Origin: Anthoceros angustus
Taxonomy: Eukaryota; Streptophyta; Anthocerotopsida; Anthocerotales; Anthocerotaceae
Assembly: GCA_010909165.1 (NCBI GenBank)
Contig: VJWM01000019.1
Location: 682,001 to 746,000 of the forward strand
Reading direction: 5' to 3'
DNA length: 64,000 nt
In this document: one piece after another, positions 47,913 through 59,734 of the stretch
How positions within the stretch are numbered: position 1 is the stretch's first letter
Layout of the letters: each line of letters begins with the position of its first letter
Notes under the pieces: model-generated
The model's input: the letters and a program-made list of their open reading frames with translations, nothing else
What the model was told of the DNA's origin: nothing
Database searches by the model: none
Program-made: the position numbers and the translations under genes

Positions 47913-50073
47913 ATGGCAGGGGGTGCGATCTCAGCGTATGTAGTGCTTTTCCTTGTGCTGGCAGTGAAATGGTTTGAAGGGGGGAAATGTGCGCCCGATT
48001 ATGGACTTGATGCTGCAATCTCCCAGGCGAAGACGGATCCTCTTGGTTCAACGGACAGCTTTACCAGCCTGTCCCCCCGTCTGAAGTCGCGTCTGTCTCA
48101 GCTGTCGAACCATGACCTTTCGGAGAAGCGAGAGAGTCTGCTGTCTCTCCGGACAACACATCGGGTGGCGGTTTACCTTGTGGGGTTCTCGCCAAATCAG
48201 CGTGCTCAACTGCGCCGATATCTGGACGTTCTGAATCAGGACACACATGTGAAGGTGATAGGACAGGAACCCCATCAGCTTTTGGTCAGAACGGGAATTG
48301 CTTTTGACCTGGAGTTGAGGAACGATCTTGAGAACCAGATAACCTCTGCCATATCTACTTACGTGGAACGGATGTCTTACACCACTGCTGCGACCGCCCT
48401 GATGAGTGTTCCGCACAAGGAGGTTGACGATATTATTGCCGCCCATGAAGATCACGTAACGGATTCTTATGCTGTGTATCTTCTCAACTTGGGAGCTCAA
48501 AAGCGTCGCTATGCGTACTCCTATGCCGACAAGGTTTCTTATTTAAGGTGCTTAGGGACTCACTGGGCAGGTATCTGATGTGGCCACATTCTTACAGGTT
48601 GGATTTGTTTTGTCCTGAGATGTGAATGAATTGAGGGTTGTTCTAACGTACTGGTGGTTGTGGGTCGTAGGGGCACGACGGTACATGTGGATCGATTTAG
48701 CAGCTGGCCCAGTGGAATATGGTCCTAATATGGCAGGGGAAGGGTTCGTGAAAGGGGGAGTAATGCCTCATAAAGAGTCTTACACTCCAGCGCAGCAACA
48801 AACAGTTTATCTTTCAGACCTAGCTTCTTTATTATGGAGTGCTGCACGCATGCTTATCATCCCAGCTATTCGGACACCTGTACATTTCGAAGAACAAACG
48901 GAAGTTCACTTTTACCACATACAGGGATCAGATATGGAGCTCCTGAACTGGGTTGACTACGGAGATAATGCAACAGATTCAGAGCAAGTGAAAGGTGGAA
49001 AGGGTCTCAACTGGAAGAGGATTGAAGGAGCTTTCCGCACAGAAAGCAGGGATGTTGTAATGCTTGCGGGGCAGACACTGAAATTTACAACTTTCAGCTT
49101 ACAGTTTTCCTCCTGTCCCCTTTGTATTACGGCTTTCACGCGGTCTTTGAAGTCTTACACTTCTCGCATTCTGCTGGACAGGTTTAGTCTGTTTGTCCAT
49201 GAGTACCTGGACTCTAAGCAGCTTCACGTTCTGCTTTCTGAGTACTCTGAGGAAATATCTGAGCAGGCTGGGGTTCCAGAAGTGACAAGAGACCAACCGC
49301 CACGCATAATTCCTGTCTACATATTTGATATAGAGTCAGAGAAGCAGCTGGTTCTCGACCGTTTCCATCAGGTCATACCTTTCAGAGACATGGTCATTGC
49401 AGTTCGAAGTAAGACGGGTCAGATGGTTTCTGAGTACTCCTGCAACGGACGTCCTACAATCACACAGACACGGGAACTTGAGCGTCCGCTTGTGGGAGCT
49501 TTGCTGCAGACAGTATGGGGTGTGGCTCCCACACACGTGAGCTGGAGTGCGCAGCATAACAGTACATTCGTAGACTACCGGTGGAGTGTAGGGCAGACTC
49601 CATTTGGTCCCTTTTCAGAGCTTTTTTCTCTATCCTTTGGTCAATCTGACCCAGCACGACGGAATGTGTTGCTTACCATGCTGAACTCGACAGTGTCAGC
49701 AGCCCTGGATGTGTTGGATTCCGTTGACATGCAAGGTGGGGAGAAGAATTTATTTGGCACTCCCAAGAAGCTTGTGGAGTATAACCAGCGCTGGAACTTG
49801 TTTGTATACAAGCTCAACAAGGCAGTCTCAGCAATTTCTCATTTTGACTTCGACGCGGCATTGTTCTTTCTTAAGTCATCAGAACATGATCTATACGCAG
49901 TTCATTCTGCGGTCTACACCGCTTCCGGGCAGTTGGTGGCAACCATTGAGTGCTTTCAGGATCCTCCCTTCCCATGGGTGTGGATATTTGTATTGTCAGG
50001 GCTTTTCACTGTGGCGGTCTACCTGTGGATCAAACGGGACCAAATTTTTATCAATAAGAGGAAAATGTTTTAG
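47913..50073 (+). CDS. Plant At3g28720/At5g58100-type transmembrane protein
   Basis: Two exons, 47913-48570 and 48671-50073, join in phase and give 686 residues, close to the length I recall for Arabidopsis At3g28720. A hydrophobic N-terminus (AYVVLFLVLAV) acts as signal or anchor. A large presumably lumenal or extracellular part follows, with RRYMWIDLAAGPVEYGP, YLSDLASLLW, IIPVYIFDIESEKQLVLDRF and FRDMVIAVRS. One C-terminal membrane segment (WVWIFVLSGLFTVAVYLW) precedes a short basic tail. The family is plant-wide and its biochemical role is unknown. A related Arabidopsis protein has been linked to pollen wall (exine) patterning, which I state from memory. I prefer ATG 47913, since a frame from 47877 would only add residues before the hydrophobic segment. 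Confidence 0.82.
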
Positions 50074-50384
50074 TGCGAGCTAATTAGGGAACCTTCAGGG
50101 CACCTGCTTGCTATGGCTCGTCTGAGCTGCCGAACTTCAGTTCTGAATACAGTGCGCAGTTGTCCTTCAATGGACAGTGGTGCCACTGAACACTGAACAT
50201 GCAGGTTCCGTGGGAGGATCCTGGTGGCTAGAAGAGCCGAAATGCTATCCCCCAGTGAATGCACCTGCTGGCAATATCAGATCTCTCACCTCTGCTATGG
50301 GGCTTGGATGATTCTGTTTAGAGCAGACAGATGGCAGTTAGCTCGAGCATCCAGGTGCAACTAGCTGGACCCTAAAACGCACGT

Positions 50385-51590
50385 CTAGAACCCAAGCGCT
50401 TGAGGTGCAAGCTTCTCCAGCACGTGTGCAGTCCCTGCAGCAAACTTGCGGGCGAACAGGAAACATGGTGCGTGTCTGATGGCCATATGCGAACATGGCA
50501 AGGACGCGTTGTCCGCTGCAGTATCATGCCGGGCTCCCACCATGTCGAACTGCAAGCCTCGAATCTCATTTAGAAACTCTAGAGAAATCGTGTCCACATC
50601 GTAGGTGAAGGGTGAACTCGTGTGAGGATGCTTCCAGTTCACGTACATGATGGTCCGGTTGGCAATGCCCCCTGCATCCTTGATATGCAGCAGAGTCTGG
50701 ATGTACTGCTCATCAGGAGCACACATCCAATTGCAGTCTCGAAGAAATTTGTAGTACAAGGACCATTCCCCCACAATCATCCTAGCGTGCCTGCGATGCA
50801 CTGCCATCCAAAGCTCACCCTTCCTAAGCCTGTCCATGGAAAAATCAGGACGACTGTCCCAGCTCAGATATCTCTCCACCGGCCGGAAGGACTCCACGAA
50901 GCTCACTTGCGAGCTCATCAAGTACTGGTAGACGAACGGAAGACTCCGTAGCGGGATGGTTGATTCGCACACGAAGGTGAACCATTCATTGGACCTCTCT
51001 TCATCCAAGAGTGCGTTGGCCAGGAGCCTTCTCATTGCATCCACCAGGCTCCCAGAGAGCCTTTCCACCGGTTTGCTGGCAATCTCTTTGCCCCAGAAGA
51101 TGGAACTCTTTGGATATCTGAAACCTGGAGATGCATGTATGTAGATGGCGTACTTGTCGTCATGGCCGTGGAAGAATTTCGCCCACAGTGCCTCGTGAGG
51201 CATCTGTCCCCGTACAATAAACAGAAATGCCACCCTCTGATGGGTTTCAGACTGAATCGGTCCAGCTGCAGAGCTTGCTTTCATGAGCAATTCCGCTTCT
51301 GTCAGATGCTTCCAGGTCTTGATGTAACGGACAATGGTCGGCACACGTAGAGCTGCCAATTCCTCGCTCCTATGTCCGTTATCATCTCCTACAGGAAGCA
51401 TGGTTGTAGACTTCCGTGTGCTGCCATCCTTCTCTCTGGAGAAAGCAACGTTGATCCCCAACCCCCTCGACCTGAATGTCGATGGTGACGACACCGACCA
51501 CAGTTGCAGGAACAAGAGAACAGCTGCAGCACACACCATCGCGGTGCACACCATCATCTGCATGCCCTGGCAACGGGACAAGGTGCCCAT
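50385..51590 (-). CDS. GT14-type (core-2/I-branching, DUF266) glycosyltransferase
   Basis: Single exon, 401 residues. A type II membrane anchor at about residues 11-33 (MMVCTAMVCAAAVLLFLQLW) indicates the Golgi. The catalytic region holds VAFLFIVRGQMPHEALWAKF, YAIYIHASPGF, WFTFVCESTIPLRS, SFVESFRP, GELWMAVHRRHA and CAPDEQYIQTLL, the hallmark blocks of plant BC10-like proteins of family GT14. Members transfer sugars to cell wall or arabinogalactan glycans. Donor and acceptor cannot be told. The gene converges on the At3g28720-like gene, with 311 bp between the two coding ends. Confidence 0.92.
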   Translation of the reverse strand: MGTLSRCQGMQMMVCTAMVCAAAVLLFLQLWSVSSPSTFRSRGLGINVAFSREKDGSTRKSTTMLPVGDDNGHRSEELAALRVPTIVRYIKTWKHLTEAELLMKASSAAGPIQSETHQRVAFLFIVRGQMPHEALWAKFFHGHDDKYAIYIHASPGFRYPKSSIFWGKEIASKPVERLSGSLVDAMRRLLANALLDEERSNEWFTFVCESTIPLRSLPFVYQYLMSSQVSFVESFRPVERYLSWDSRPDFSMDRLRKGELWMAVHRRHARMIVGEWSLYYKFLRDCNWMCAPDEQYIQTLLHIKDAGGIANRTIMYVNWKHPHTSSPFTYDVDTISLEFLNEIRGLQFDMVGARHDTAADNASLPCSHMAIRHAPCFLFARKFAAGTAHVLEKLAPQALGF

Positions 51591-52569
51591 GCCTTTTCCT
51601 CAAGATGCCAAATTGCCACATCGTATCCAAGAAAGGTCCCAAGCGCCTCAAGAAACCTTTCAGCTGAAAGCAGAGTTCACAGGCTCGGGATGTGGCAGGC
51701 GGGTGAGAAGCGGTTGTCATTAGGGTTATTGCCGGTCAGGTGGTATCAACACATGAGTGTTCAAATCGTGAACAGGTGTTCGAACTGTGAAAGTGCGGGG
51801 AGCCGTGAGCACCTGTGAGCTTCTCACTTTCTGGTTGTTGCAGGCAGGACTACAACAGGAGCGTGGGTGTGTCTACTTCTCACTTCGCAATCATGTAATG
51901 GGGTGTGGGCGGTACCAGCGGGGACGTTTCACAAACACGCAAAGCCGCCAGCCACCCCTGCGACTCCAGATTGTCCTGCTTCCACATGCCCCACGCGACT
52001 CACTTTCGTCGCAAAGCGTCTCGTGCAAGCAAGCGACACGTCCATACACTGGGGCCACATTAGCCTTACCTCAAGTAGGTGGCATCAACGATTTCGGAGC
52101 TGTGCATGGTAAGTGCAATCAGGTGTCCACAAAGGCCCCTCACTTTTTGTACATGGAGGTCTTTGGTCACAGCGGCAGGTAGGTCCTGCAGTAGGCAAAA
52201 AGTCCTTAGCGAGGTAGGACCTGAAATCGCTTGACCACCGCCACCTGCGACCCGCGGATGCTGTGAGAGTAAGTGAAGCTCGAGTTTCTCGAGAGAGATC
52301 CGCAGTCGTCCACCAGTCACCTCCCAGTTTCTCCAGCTGACTACCAGTCAACGTCCCTCGGCGACGCCGTGTTCTTGGAGTTCTACAACATAAAAAACGC
52401 TGCAACGACGCTCCACAGTCTTCCACTAGTTCTTAACTGTGGTCACATACTTTAGTACCAGCTCTATGACCTGTGACACACACCACGACGGCATCCGAAT
52501 GCATGAGGCACTAATCCTACAAGAATCTCCGCAACGTTATACTCCTTCGATACCAATCTCGTCGCAGAA
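51591..52569. other. Intergenic region with 3' flank of the V-ATPase G gene
   Basis: No gene is supported. Open frames on both strands are short and lack family features. The promoter of the GT14-type gene and the 3' UTR of the V-ATPase gene should lie here. Confidence 0.55.
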
Positions 52570-53089
52570 CTACGTCACCAAACGGCTGTTCTCCATAAGC
52601 CATACCTCCGGTCTGACCTCAGCTGCCGCCGCCTCCAGAGCCTCGATCTTCACTGCAGCCTCATCCTCAAGGCGCTTCACGTTAGATCCCGTGTTACTAC
52701 TAACCTTGCGCACACACAAACACAGACTGAGAGGCAACGCAAGGACGTGTCGAGCTCAAGCCCAAGCTCAAGCTCAAGACCAAACAGATCCAAATTCATC
52801 ATCCAATCCTCCAATCTAACCACCACCACACCTTCTCCATCTGCTTCTTGAACTCGGCAGCTCGCTGAGCGCGGTACACGGCAACCTCCTCCTCCGCCTC
52901 CTCCGTCGCGCGACGCAATCTTGCAACCTTTGCTGCCAAACTCCAACTAAACCACATCAACTCCCTAACACCACCGCCAAAACCAGCGCTAACAATCCCG
53001 CCTCACATCTCACCAGCTCTTGCACTGGCCACAATCTGCTGCGCCTCCTGCTCCGCCGCCAGCAGCATCCGGATCCCGCTCTCCTCCAT
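52570..53089 (-). CDS. VHA-G: V-type proton ATPase subunit G
   Basis: Three small exons, read 5' to 3': 53089-53014, 52932-52832 and 52704-52570, in phase, giving 103 residues. The N-terminus MEESGIRMLLAAEQEAQQIV is the family signature. It is followed by ARAAKVARLRRATEEAEEEV, YRAQRAAEFKKQMEK and a C-terminal SNTGSNVKRLEDEAAVKIEA. The protein is a coiled-coil part of the peripheral stalk of the vacuolar proton pump. No single exon gives a long frame, so the gene is easily missed. The last residues (ENSRLVT) differ from the usual ending, so the exact 3' end is less sure. Confidence 0.9.
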
Positions 53090-55008
53090 CCCGTCTCGCA
53101 TCAACTCACTTCGATCCAATCCGATCCCGATCCACCAGATGCCGGATCCCGCCACCGCCTTACAGCCGCACCACAAACCGCGTAACGGTTCCGTTTTCCC
53201 TCACCAGAATCCCGCACCACACATGTAACAAAATATACCATAGCCTAACATAATCCGATTCCCCGCCAAGGCGAGGGGCGTCAGCCATCCAAGTGGCCCG
53301 TCCTTCCACGCGTCACAGCCACGCGCAGGAGCGTGCTGGGCACCACGAGCTGCACCGCCTCTGCTCCAGTCCTCTGGCCATGGCAAATCCGACCAATCGC
53401 AACACTGGCCCCCGCCCCGGGAACCGGGCACCGAAAAATGGGCCACCCGGCGCGCCTGGCGCAACCCATTTCGCCAGCCCTCACAGTCGCCCCTGTCGTG
53501 ACTGACAGCGCCATCAGGGCCCCAGCCACACACGCCCTTATCGCACTGGCCCACCTACCCAGCCTGTAATGACGAGCTCTGGCAACCGGCTCGCCACCGG
53601 CGCACCGCACACCCCCAGCCTGCAACCCATGTATTCCATAGGAGACGCTTTCACACGTCTCAAACTAGCTACTGCCTAATGGATTTTGTTTTTTGGGTGC
53701 AGGTCATTAGTCCAATATTAAATTATTTTATAAAATTATTAATTTAATATATATAATTAGTATACATACATAACTAGAATTTAGGTATAAGCAGGAATAA
53801 AAGTCCGAGCACGGTGTGCCATTCTGGTTGTTGTGTGATCGTTTTACAAGTTATTTTCTGTGATAAACTACTTGTCTATGATAGAAATATATTTTTTTTA
53901 TCGAATGAACATATCAACTATGGTATTAGGAGACATTCTAATTCATCACCATAGTTCTTTGATGGATGATTCCTTGGTTGAAAGAGTCGTTTAAGGAAAT
54001 TCTTGTTGTTGTTATTGTATAATGATCACAATCAAAGAGTGGGTAATCTACTTATGTACACAGGTCATACCAACATTGTACCAAACTTAATTCCAAAACG
54101 TTAGGTGGAGACTTGATGTAAAAAAATATTCCTAAACAAACTTGGTAGAGTTTTGGACTCCCAATATATCGTAATCTTTAGTTGTTTTACCTGTATAACG
54201 TGATAACGTAGGAGAGGTCACAAACCTGCCTTCTTTTCTCTGTGAGGAGTCTGTTTACGGCATTAAAAATAAGCATCGGCAGCCGGTTGATGCGAACTTG
54301 GACTTAGAAGGTGGAGGAAGGCCATGGTATTTGGGCGTGGGGCCGGGAGCGGGCCGGCTGCTACTGCTCGCGTGGCTTCTTCTGGCTTCCCTGCTGTTGT
54401 GGCCTCGTCCGAGCGCTCACGCGGGGAATTTTCTCTTGGTCGACGGCCCGCACAGTTCCTGTGCTGCTGCCGCGGCAGAAGCTGATAGAGAGCGCAGCAG
54501 CGGGCGATCCGAGTGAGGCCCTGGCGAATATTTTCGGAGTGGAGGGGAGGCGTGTGGGTCGGACTGGGCGTGGCGCAGCGGGAGCGAGGAAGGGCGGAAC
54601 CCTAAGGAATGAGACCGGATTGCAGATGGTGCTGTGGCGTGCGGGCTGCTGAGGAGGAAATTTGGTGCGGTAGGGTGTGGAGGGCATCGGAGGATCTTCT
54701 TGGCGGGGTATTGTGCAACTGCGGATTGCACGGATTATGAGAATCGGAGGGAGTGAAGGGGGTGCTGGATCGGGGCGGAAGGGGCCGGGTGCGGGAGGCT
54801 GGTGTGGGGAGGATGCGAGTGTGGATGCGGGTTGGGGTTTGGGAGTGTGTAGGAGCGTGATGGCAGGGTCCTTCGGAGCGGAGGAAGGCTTTTTGTGATG
54901 GCTTGTTTCTTGGCCTCAGGAGCCGATGAAGCCTATATATGTGGCGGGCGCGGGGCTGTGGTGTACGCAGTTGTTGTATGATACGCATTGCGTTTATGCT
55001 CCGAGGGA
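53090..55008. other. Divergent intergenic region between V-ATPase G and the TBC gene
   Basis: 53,090-53,640 is GC-rich and likely holds the V-ATPase 5' UTR and promoter. 53,680-54,250 is AT-rich and empty. 54,290-54,990 is GC-rich with frames open on both strands and is probably the 5' UTR or an extra first exon of the TBC gene (a possible acceptor ...CTCAG ends at 54,920). I could not fix a coding exon there. Confidence 0.5.
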
Positions 55009-58000
55009 ATGTCACGAGACTGGGATGAGTCCTCTTGGGCCTGCGGAGGAGGTGTGGCTGCCAAGTCACTGCGACGCTCCGCCACCTCGTCTCCCGCGGG
55101 GGGGAGCAAGAAGAGTCCTACGCCGCAGATATTTCCTCCCGCTAATCTAAGGCCCAAGGTTGAGCGTCTGACCTGTTTAGGCGGTTTAATGGAAGGTTGA
55201 TTAAGATGCTGTAGCCGGTTTGAGCAGTTTTGGGGTGGGTTAGTGTGCTAGATGGTTGGGAAGGGACTGACTGGGTATTGCTAATCTCTGTTGTTGCAGG
55301 GATCCAAGAGGCTGAGGCGGGACAAGTGGGAGGCAGCATTTGATGGTCAGGGGAGGCCTGTGGGATTTCGGAAACTGTTGAAGAGCATTGTTGCGGGGGT
55401 TAGTGTTGGCTGAAACTGCTTTTGTCTGGTCAAGTTGATGGGATGTGGCTTGGCTGGACCGGCTGACCTGGGTCTGAAACTTCTGCCTGATGTGGCAGGG
55501 TGTTGACCATTCTATCCGTGGCGAGGTATGGGAGTTCTTGCTCGGTTGTTATGGTCTCAGCTCGACTGCGGAATCTCGCCAGCATGTTCGCCAGGCCCGC
55601 CGGTAGGTGGATGTTTTTTTTGTTTGTATGAGGTTTGTGGACAGAACCATGACGCGTTCCTTTTTACGTACATTTGCTAAACTTTGTTGTCTGTGTTCAG
55701 ATTGAGATACAAGGAGCTCATTCGCGAATGTCAGTCCATGCACTCGACTGTAGGTACTGGTTCTCTTGCCTACACGGTTGGGAACAAAGTCATGGATATG
55801 AGAGTGACGTCCCAGGACAGCGCAAAGCAAGATGCAAAGCTCGGCATTGAGCACATGTCACTGGATTCGCAGTTGGGACTGGATGCTGGCAACGACCAAC
55901 AGCCTAAGTCACCGCTGGTTCAAAAGGCTTTAGCAACAGTAGTAGGTATTACTACAGATTTTGACTTGTCTGGAGATTTTGGTAGTGCAAGGGGCATGGA
56001 AAGCGTGGGAGTGTCTGGTCCTATATCAGAGCCATTGTACGATTATTCAGGTCCCAGTGATCATGCAGATGACGATGCAGAGTCAGAGGCCAGCGATTTT
56101 TCGTTTGGCAATGTTGATGACGTAGAAGAGTTGCCATATCTGCCTACAGTGGACCTCTTTGCAGAGGATAGGAAGAAAAATATTGGAAAATCTCATAAGC
56201 GAGCCGCTCCAAGACAGAAGATCTCAATTCAAGAGAACTCAGCTGGAGTTGCTGACTTATTAGCAGTGGGAGAGCAAAAGCATGTAATCTACCAGGTCCC
56301 CATCAAGTTTGATACAGAGCCAGCAGATTCTGGTTCTGTTCGGGCCTTAGATGTTTTGGGAACTCCATTTCGAGATGTTGCATTGCTGAACTTGGAGGGT
56401 GGATTCCAACAGAGTCCAAAGCCTACTGGAAGTGCTGCAGTTTCTAACTTCTCTGCTAAAAGGGAACCCACGGAGGAGCAGGTGGCCGAGTGGCTTTGGA
56501 CACTGCATAGAATAGGTATGGTCACAAATTCCGCTTCAAACTTTGTTTCGCAGAGTTGGAGATGATGTTAGCGTTTTTCTTGAGCCTGATACAGTGGTCT
56601 TGTGGGTGTGTTGTAAAATTGTCTTGGTGCCAGTTGTGGATGTTGTCCGGACTGATAGGCATCTTGAGTTTTATGGTGAGACAAAAAACCTGGCTCGGAT
56701 GTCGGACATTCTTGCAGTGTATGCGTGGATTGACACCTCCACTGGGTACTGTCAAGGTAACTGGCTTCTGCCTCACATGATACCCTCGTTTTCTTTTTTT
56801 CGCTCAAGGCAGCATAATGTATGCCAGTCATATAGGCTCAAACACAAACACATGTCTATTGCTCTTAATATATCTAGTATACTCCACAAGCTCTGTGCAA
56901 TACACTCCTGACCAGTTTGTTGCTTCTCCAGGGATGAGTGACCTGCTGTCGCCTTTTTTAGTGTTGTTTGAAGATGATGCCGATGCCTTCTGGTGCTTTG
57001 AGAGCCTCCTGAGGCGAGTGGTAAGAACTTCTGTGCTGAGAATTTTCAGGTTTTCTGGATGTCTAGCACCAGTGCCGTCATTCAGGCTTTGTAATACCTC
57101 TGTTGACTTTTGTAATCTCAGAAACAAAACTTTCAGATGGAAGGTCCCGTTGGTGTTATGAAGCAACTAGAAGCTTTACCAAAGATTTTGGAGCTGACGG
57201 ATGCACAGATGTCAAGGCATTTTATAAATGTTGGTGCAGAGAGTTTCTTGTTTGCATTTCGTATGCTGCTTGTTCTCTTTCGTCGGGAGCTTTCATTTGG
57301 TGAAGCTCTGTATATGTGGGAGGTGAGTTGGCCTGCATGAAATCCTTCCGGTTGGCGAGGTCATGTGCATCTGCATCTTTTCTCTTTCTCTTTGCTGACG
57401 TGAGGTTTCAGTGTTGAAGAAAGCTTATTCTTATTGTGCTTTGTGCAGATGATGTGGGCTGCTGACTTCGACCAGTTCATGACTTCTACTAATGAAGGCT
57501 GCACTCCGGAAGCTCTTTTGTTCAGATCCCCATCCATGTCGTTACAAGAGCGTATGAAGGAAGATGATCACAGCCCTGTGGATTTGAAGCTGCATTCCAG
57601 GTCTCCATATGGTAGCCCAAAGGAACATGGAAGTGATGCCAGTGGCCTCAATCTGCTTGCCAAGAGCCCCTTTTGTGGCTTGCGTCCAAGTATATGGGCA
57701 AGGCCTAGCCGACAGAAGCCACTAAAAGCGGGTCCATTTTGGAAGAACGGGGATGAAGAGCTGTCAGTGTTCTGTGTTGCCGCTATTTTGGTGATCAACC
57801 GGGCAAAGCTCTTGAAGGATATTCAATCTATGGATGATGCGGTCAAGGTCAGTAAGATACTATCTCCTGCCAAGTGCTTCCGAGCTTCTGTTTAAGAGTT
57901 GTATGTTGCACCTTGTGTATCGTCTTAGGCTCAAGATAATTTTTTTAGTTACTGAGTTTGAAAAACATCATTTGCTTGACGGTGGAGCTCAAACTAAGAG

Positions 58001-58149
58001 CTTTTCTTTGGTGGGTTTAGGTATTCAATGACATGCAGATGAAAATCAGAGTGCACAAGTGCATAAAGACAGCATTAAGCTTACGAAAACGGTACCGCAC
58101 ACAGGTAGGTCAAAAGCTTTGGCGTGTACCTGTTAACATTGTACGGTAG
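55009..58149 (+). CDS. TBC-domain Rab GTPase-activating protein
   Basis: Nine exons: 55009-55158, 55300-55398, 55499-55602, 55701-56515, 56634-56756, 56932-57020, 57122-57322, 57449-57847 and 58021-58149. All phases agree and give 702 residues. The TBC domain starts with KLLKSIVAGGVDHSIRGEVW and EFLLGCYGLSSTAESRQ. A long acidic insert in exon 4 (about residues 150-370) separates it from the catalytic part, VVDVVRTDRHLEFYGE (Arg finger region) and YAWIDTSTGYCQGMSDLLSP (Gln finger YCQG). SFLFAFRMLLVLFRRELSF and MMWAADFD follow. It should stimulate GTP hydrolysis by a Rab in membrane traffic. The first exon and the terminal extension after RYRTQ are my best guess. Confidence 0.88.
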
Positions 58150-59734
58150 TGGTGGAGGATGTTGTGTTCCTGTCAGTTTTTCTTTCCAAGAATCAGACAC
58201 TGGAAATTTTGGCTCTAGTGGGTAGAGCTCCAGAACCTCCAGTTGCCGAGCTGATATGTGATGCGCTCAGTTAGCATGGGGTTTTTCTTGTTGGTTCTAA
58301 CAAGCAGTTGCGGTGTGCCTTGCTTGTCCAGCTTGTAAAACGACCTTCCTTAAGGAGATCTGCGTCCATGAAATTGTGAATTCATGGGAAATGTTGTCTG
58401 CTTCATTATCCGCCTCGTGATATTGAAGTCATGTTGATCTAACCGAAACGGAAGATCAGCAACTACGGCTCTTCAGTCCAGGTGGATGTAGCTCAGACTG
58501 ATGATTCCCACTTGTACATTTAGTGAGGTGAATGGGATAAGCCCCATAGACGGTAGTCAGCGGGTCTCAAGTTCAGAACTGCTGACCACCTGCATGATTC
58601 AAAAATGAATCTGAGGCCAAAACTAGGTTTCTGGATGCTCCCAAGGAGCAGCTAGTAGTATAGGAACATTGTTCATTGTTCTTTACCACAATTGCAAGGC
58701 AAACAGCCGGCCAAAACATGAATCCCGAAGTGCAGTGCAAGGTAGCATCCTACCGAGAAACTGATGGATTTACTGCATACTGTATGCCCCTACACCTCGT
58801 GACATTACAGAAACTGTTACCTGGCATACAACAGCGGGCTCCAGTGTGGCGAATACCAAGTATGCCACGGTCATATGCCAGTGGACTGGGAACGTGAGCA
58901 GGAAAGTGGGCACAGCCTGTTCCCTACGTGCATATACAAACATTCTTCTAATCCTGGAAGCTTCTGAAATGAGAGTCCTGTTCCAAGAATCTAAGCGCAG
59001 TCGGGTACGCCAGTCCAAGGCTGATGAGCGCATGCAGGCAGCAGCAGACCTTCTGGGGCAGATAAGGAGATGGCTTTCCTGACACTGCTTGCTACAGCGG
59101 TCTCATTTCCAATGTTTGGCAATCCCTGGACAGCACCAGGACTGGAACTTGTCGATATATGAATGGGCTCCATGTACCGCTGACTGCAATATGTGAAGGT
59201 ACTTGGTTGAGACCATCCCGATTCCCGAGGGGCCTCTTCTGGGTCACTGCGCTGGCAATCGTGATCTCATGAGGTATCCTAGGCTCCCTGTCAGCAGTTT
59301 CTGGAGCAATGAAAGGTGAAAGCTGCTTGAAAGTTGGAACAGACTCATGTACCTCTAGGTGTGCGCCTCAAGGTTTCTTGAACAAAACATAAAATTGGAC
59401 CGCATATGGTGAAATCCTACAGCGTACGGTTTCGGTCAAGGAAGACTCTTTCAATGACTGTAGACACTGCTTCTTCGAGTTGGGGAGCTTACCCGAATTT
59501 TCTTCAAATTTGTATCTTTTATGCAGGTTCGCTCAAGATCCCAAGAGCAATCCAAAGACGATGGAAATCCCAGACACACAAGCAAAGTAACGAGAAGTTT
59601 TTTGAATTGCAGTTGCATGCCTAAACTTAGCGACTTGTGACAAAAGGAATACCTATACACATGCGCAGATTTTTGTCTCCCTTGTCTTCTGTCTGGATGT
59701 AGAGAACAGAAATTATATACACGAAAATGACAGA
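58150..59734. other. Intergenic region between TBC and DUF819 genes
   Basis: No gene is supported. The longest frames are short and lack family features. A stretch near 58,484 (GGATGTAGCTCAGA) looks like the start of a tRNA, but the acceptor stem does not pair. An acceptor-like GCAG at 59,522-59,525 could mark an alternative 3' exon of the TBC gene. Confidence 0.5.

Noticed and set aside
52066-52426. Minus-strand coding frames between the GT14-type and V-ATPase G genes
   Set aside because: They lie downstream of the V-ATPase stop codon, show no family motifs and do not splice in phase to known exons.
54298-54516. Small secreted-looking protein (Leu-rich start, Cys tail)
   Set aside because: The frame begins at a non-ATG codon and lies in the GC-rich leader of the TBC gene. 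I consider it untranslated sequence.
58484-58560. tRNA gene starting GGATGTAGCTCAGA
   Set aside because: The D-arm looks right, but no acceptor-stem partner or proper T-arm lies at the required distance.
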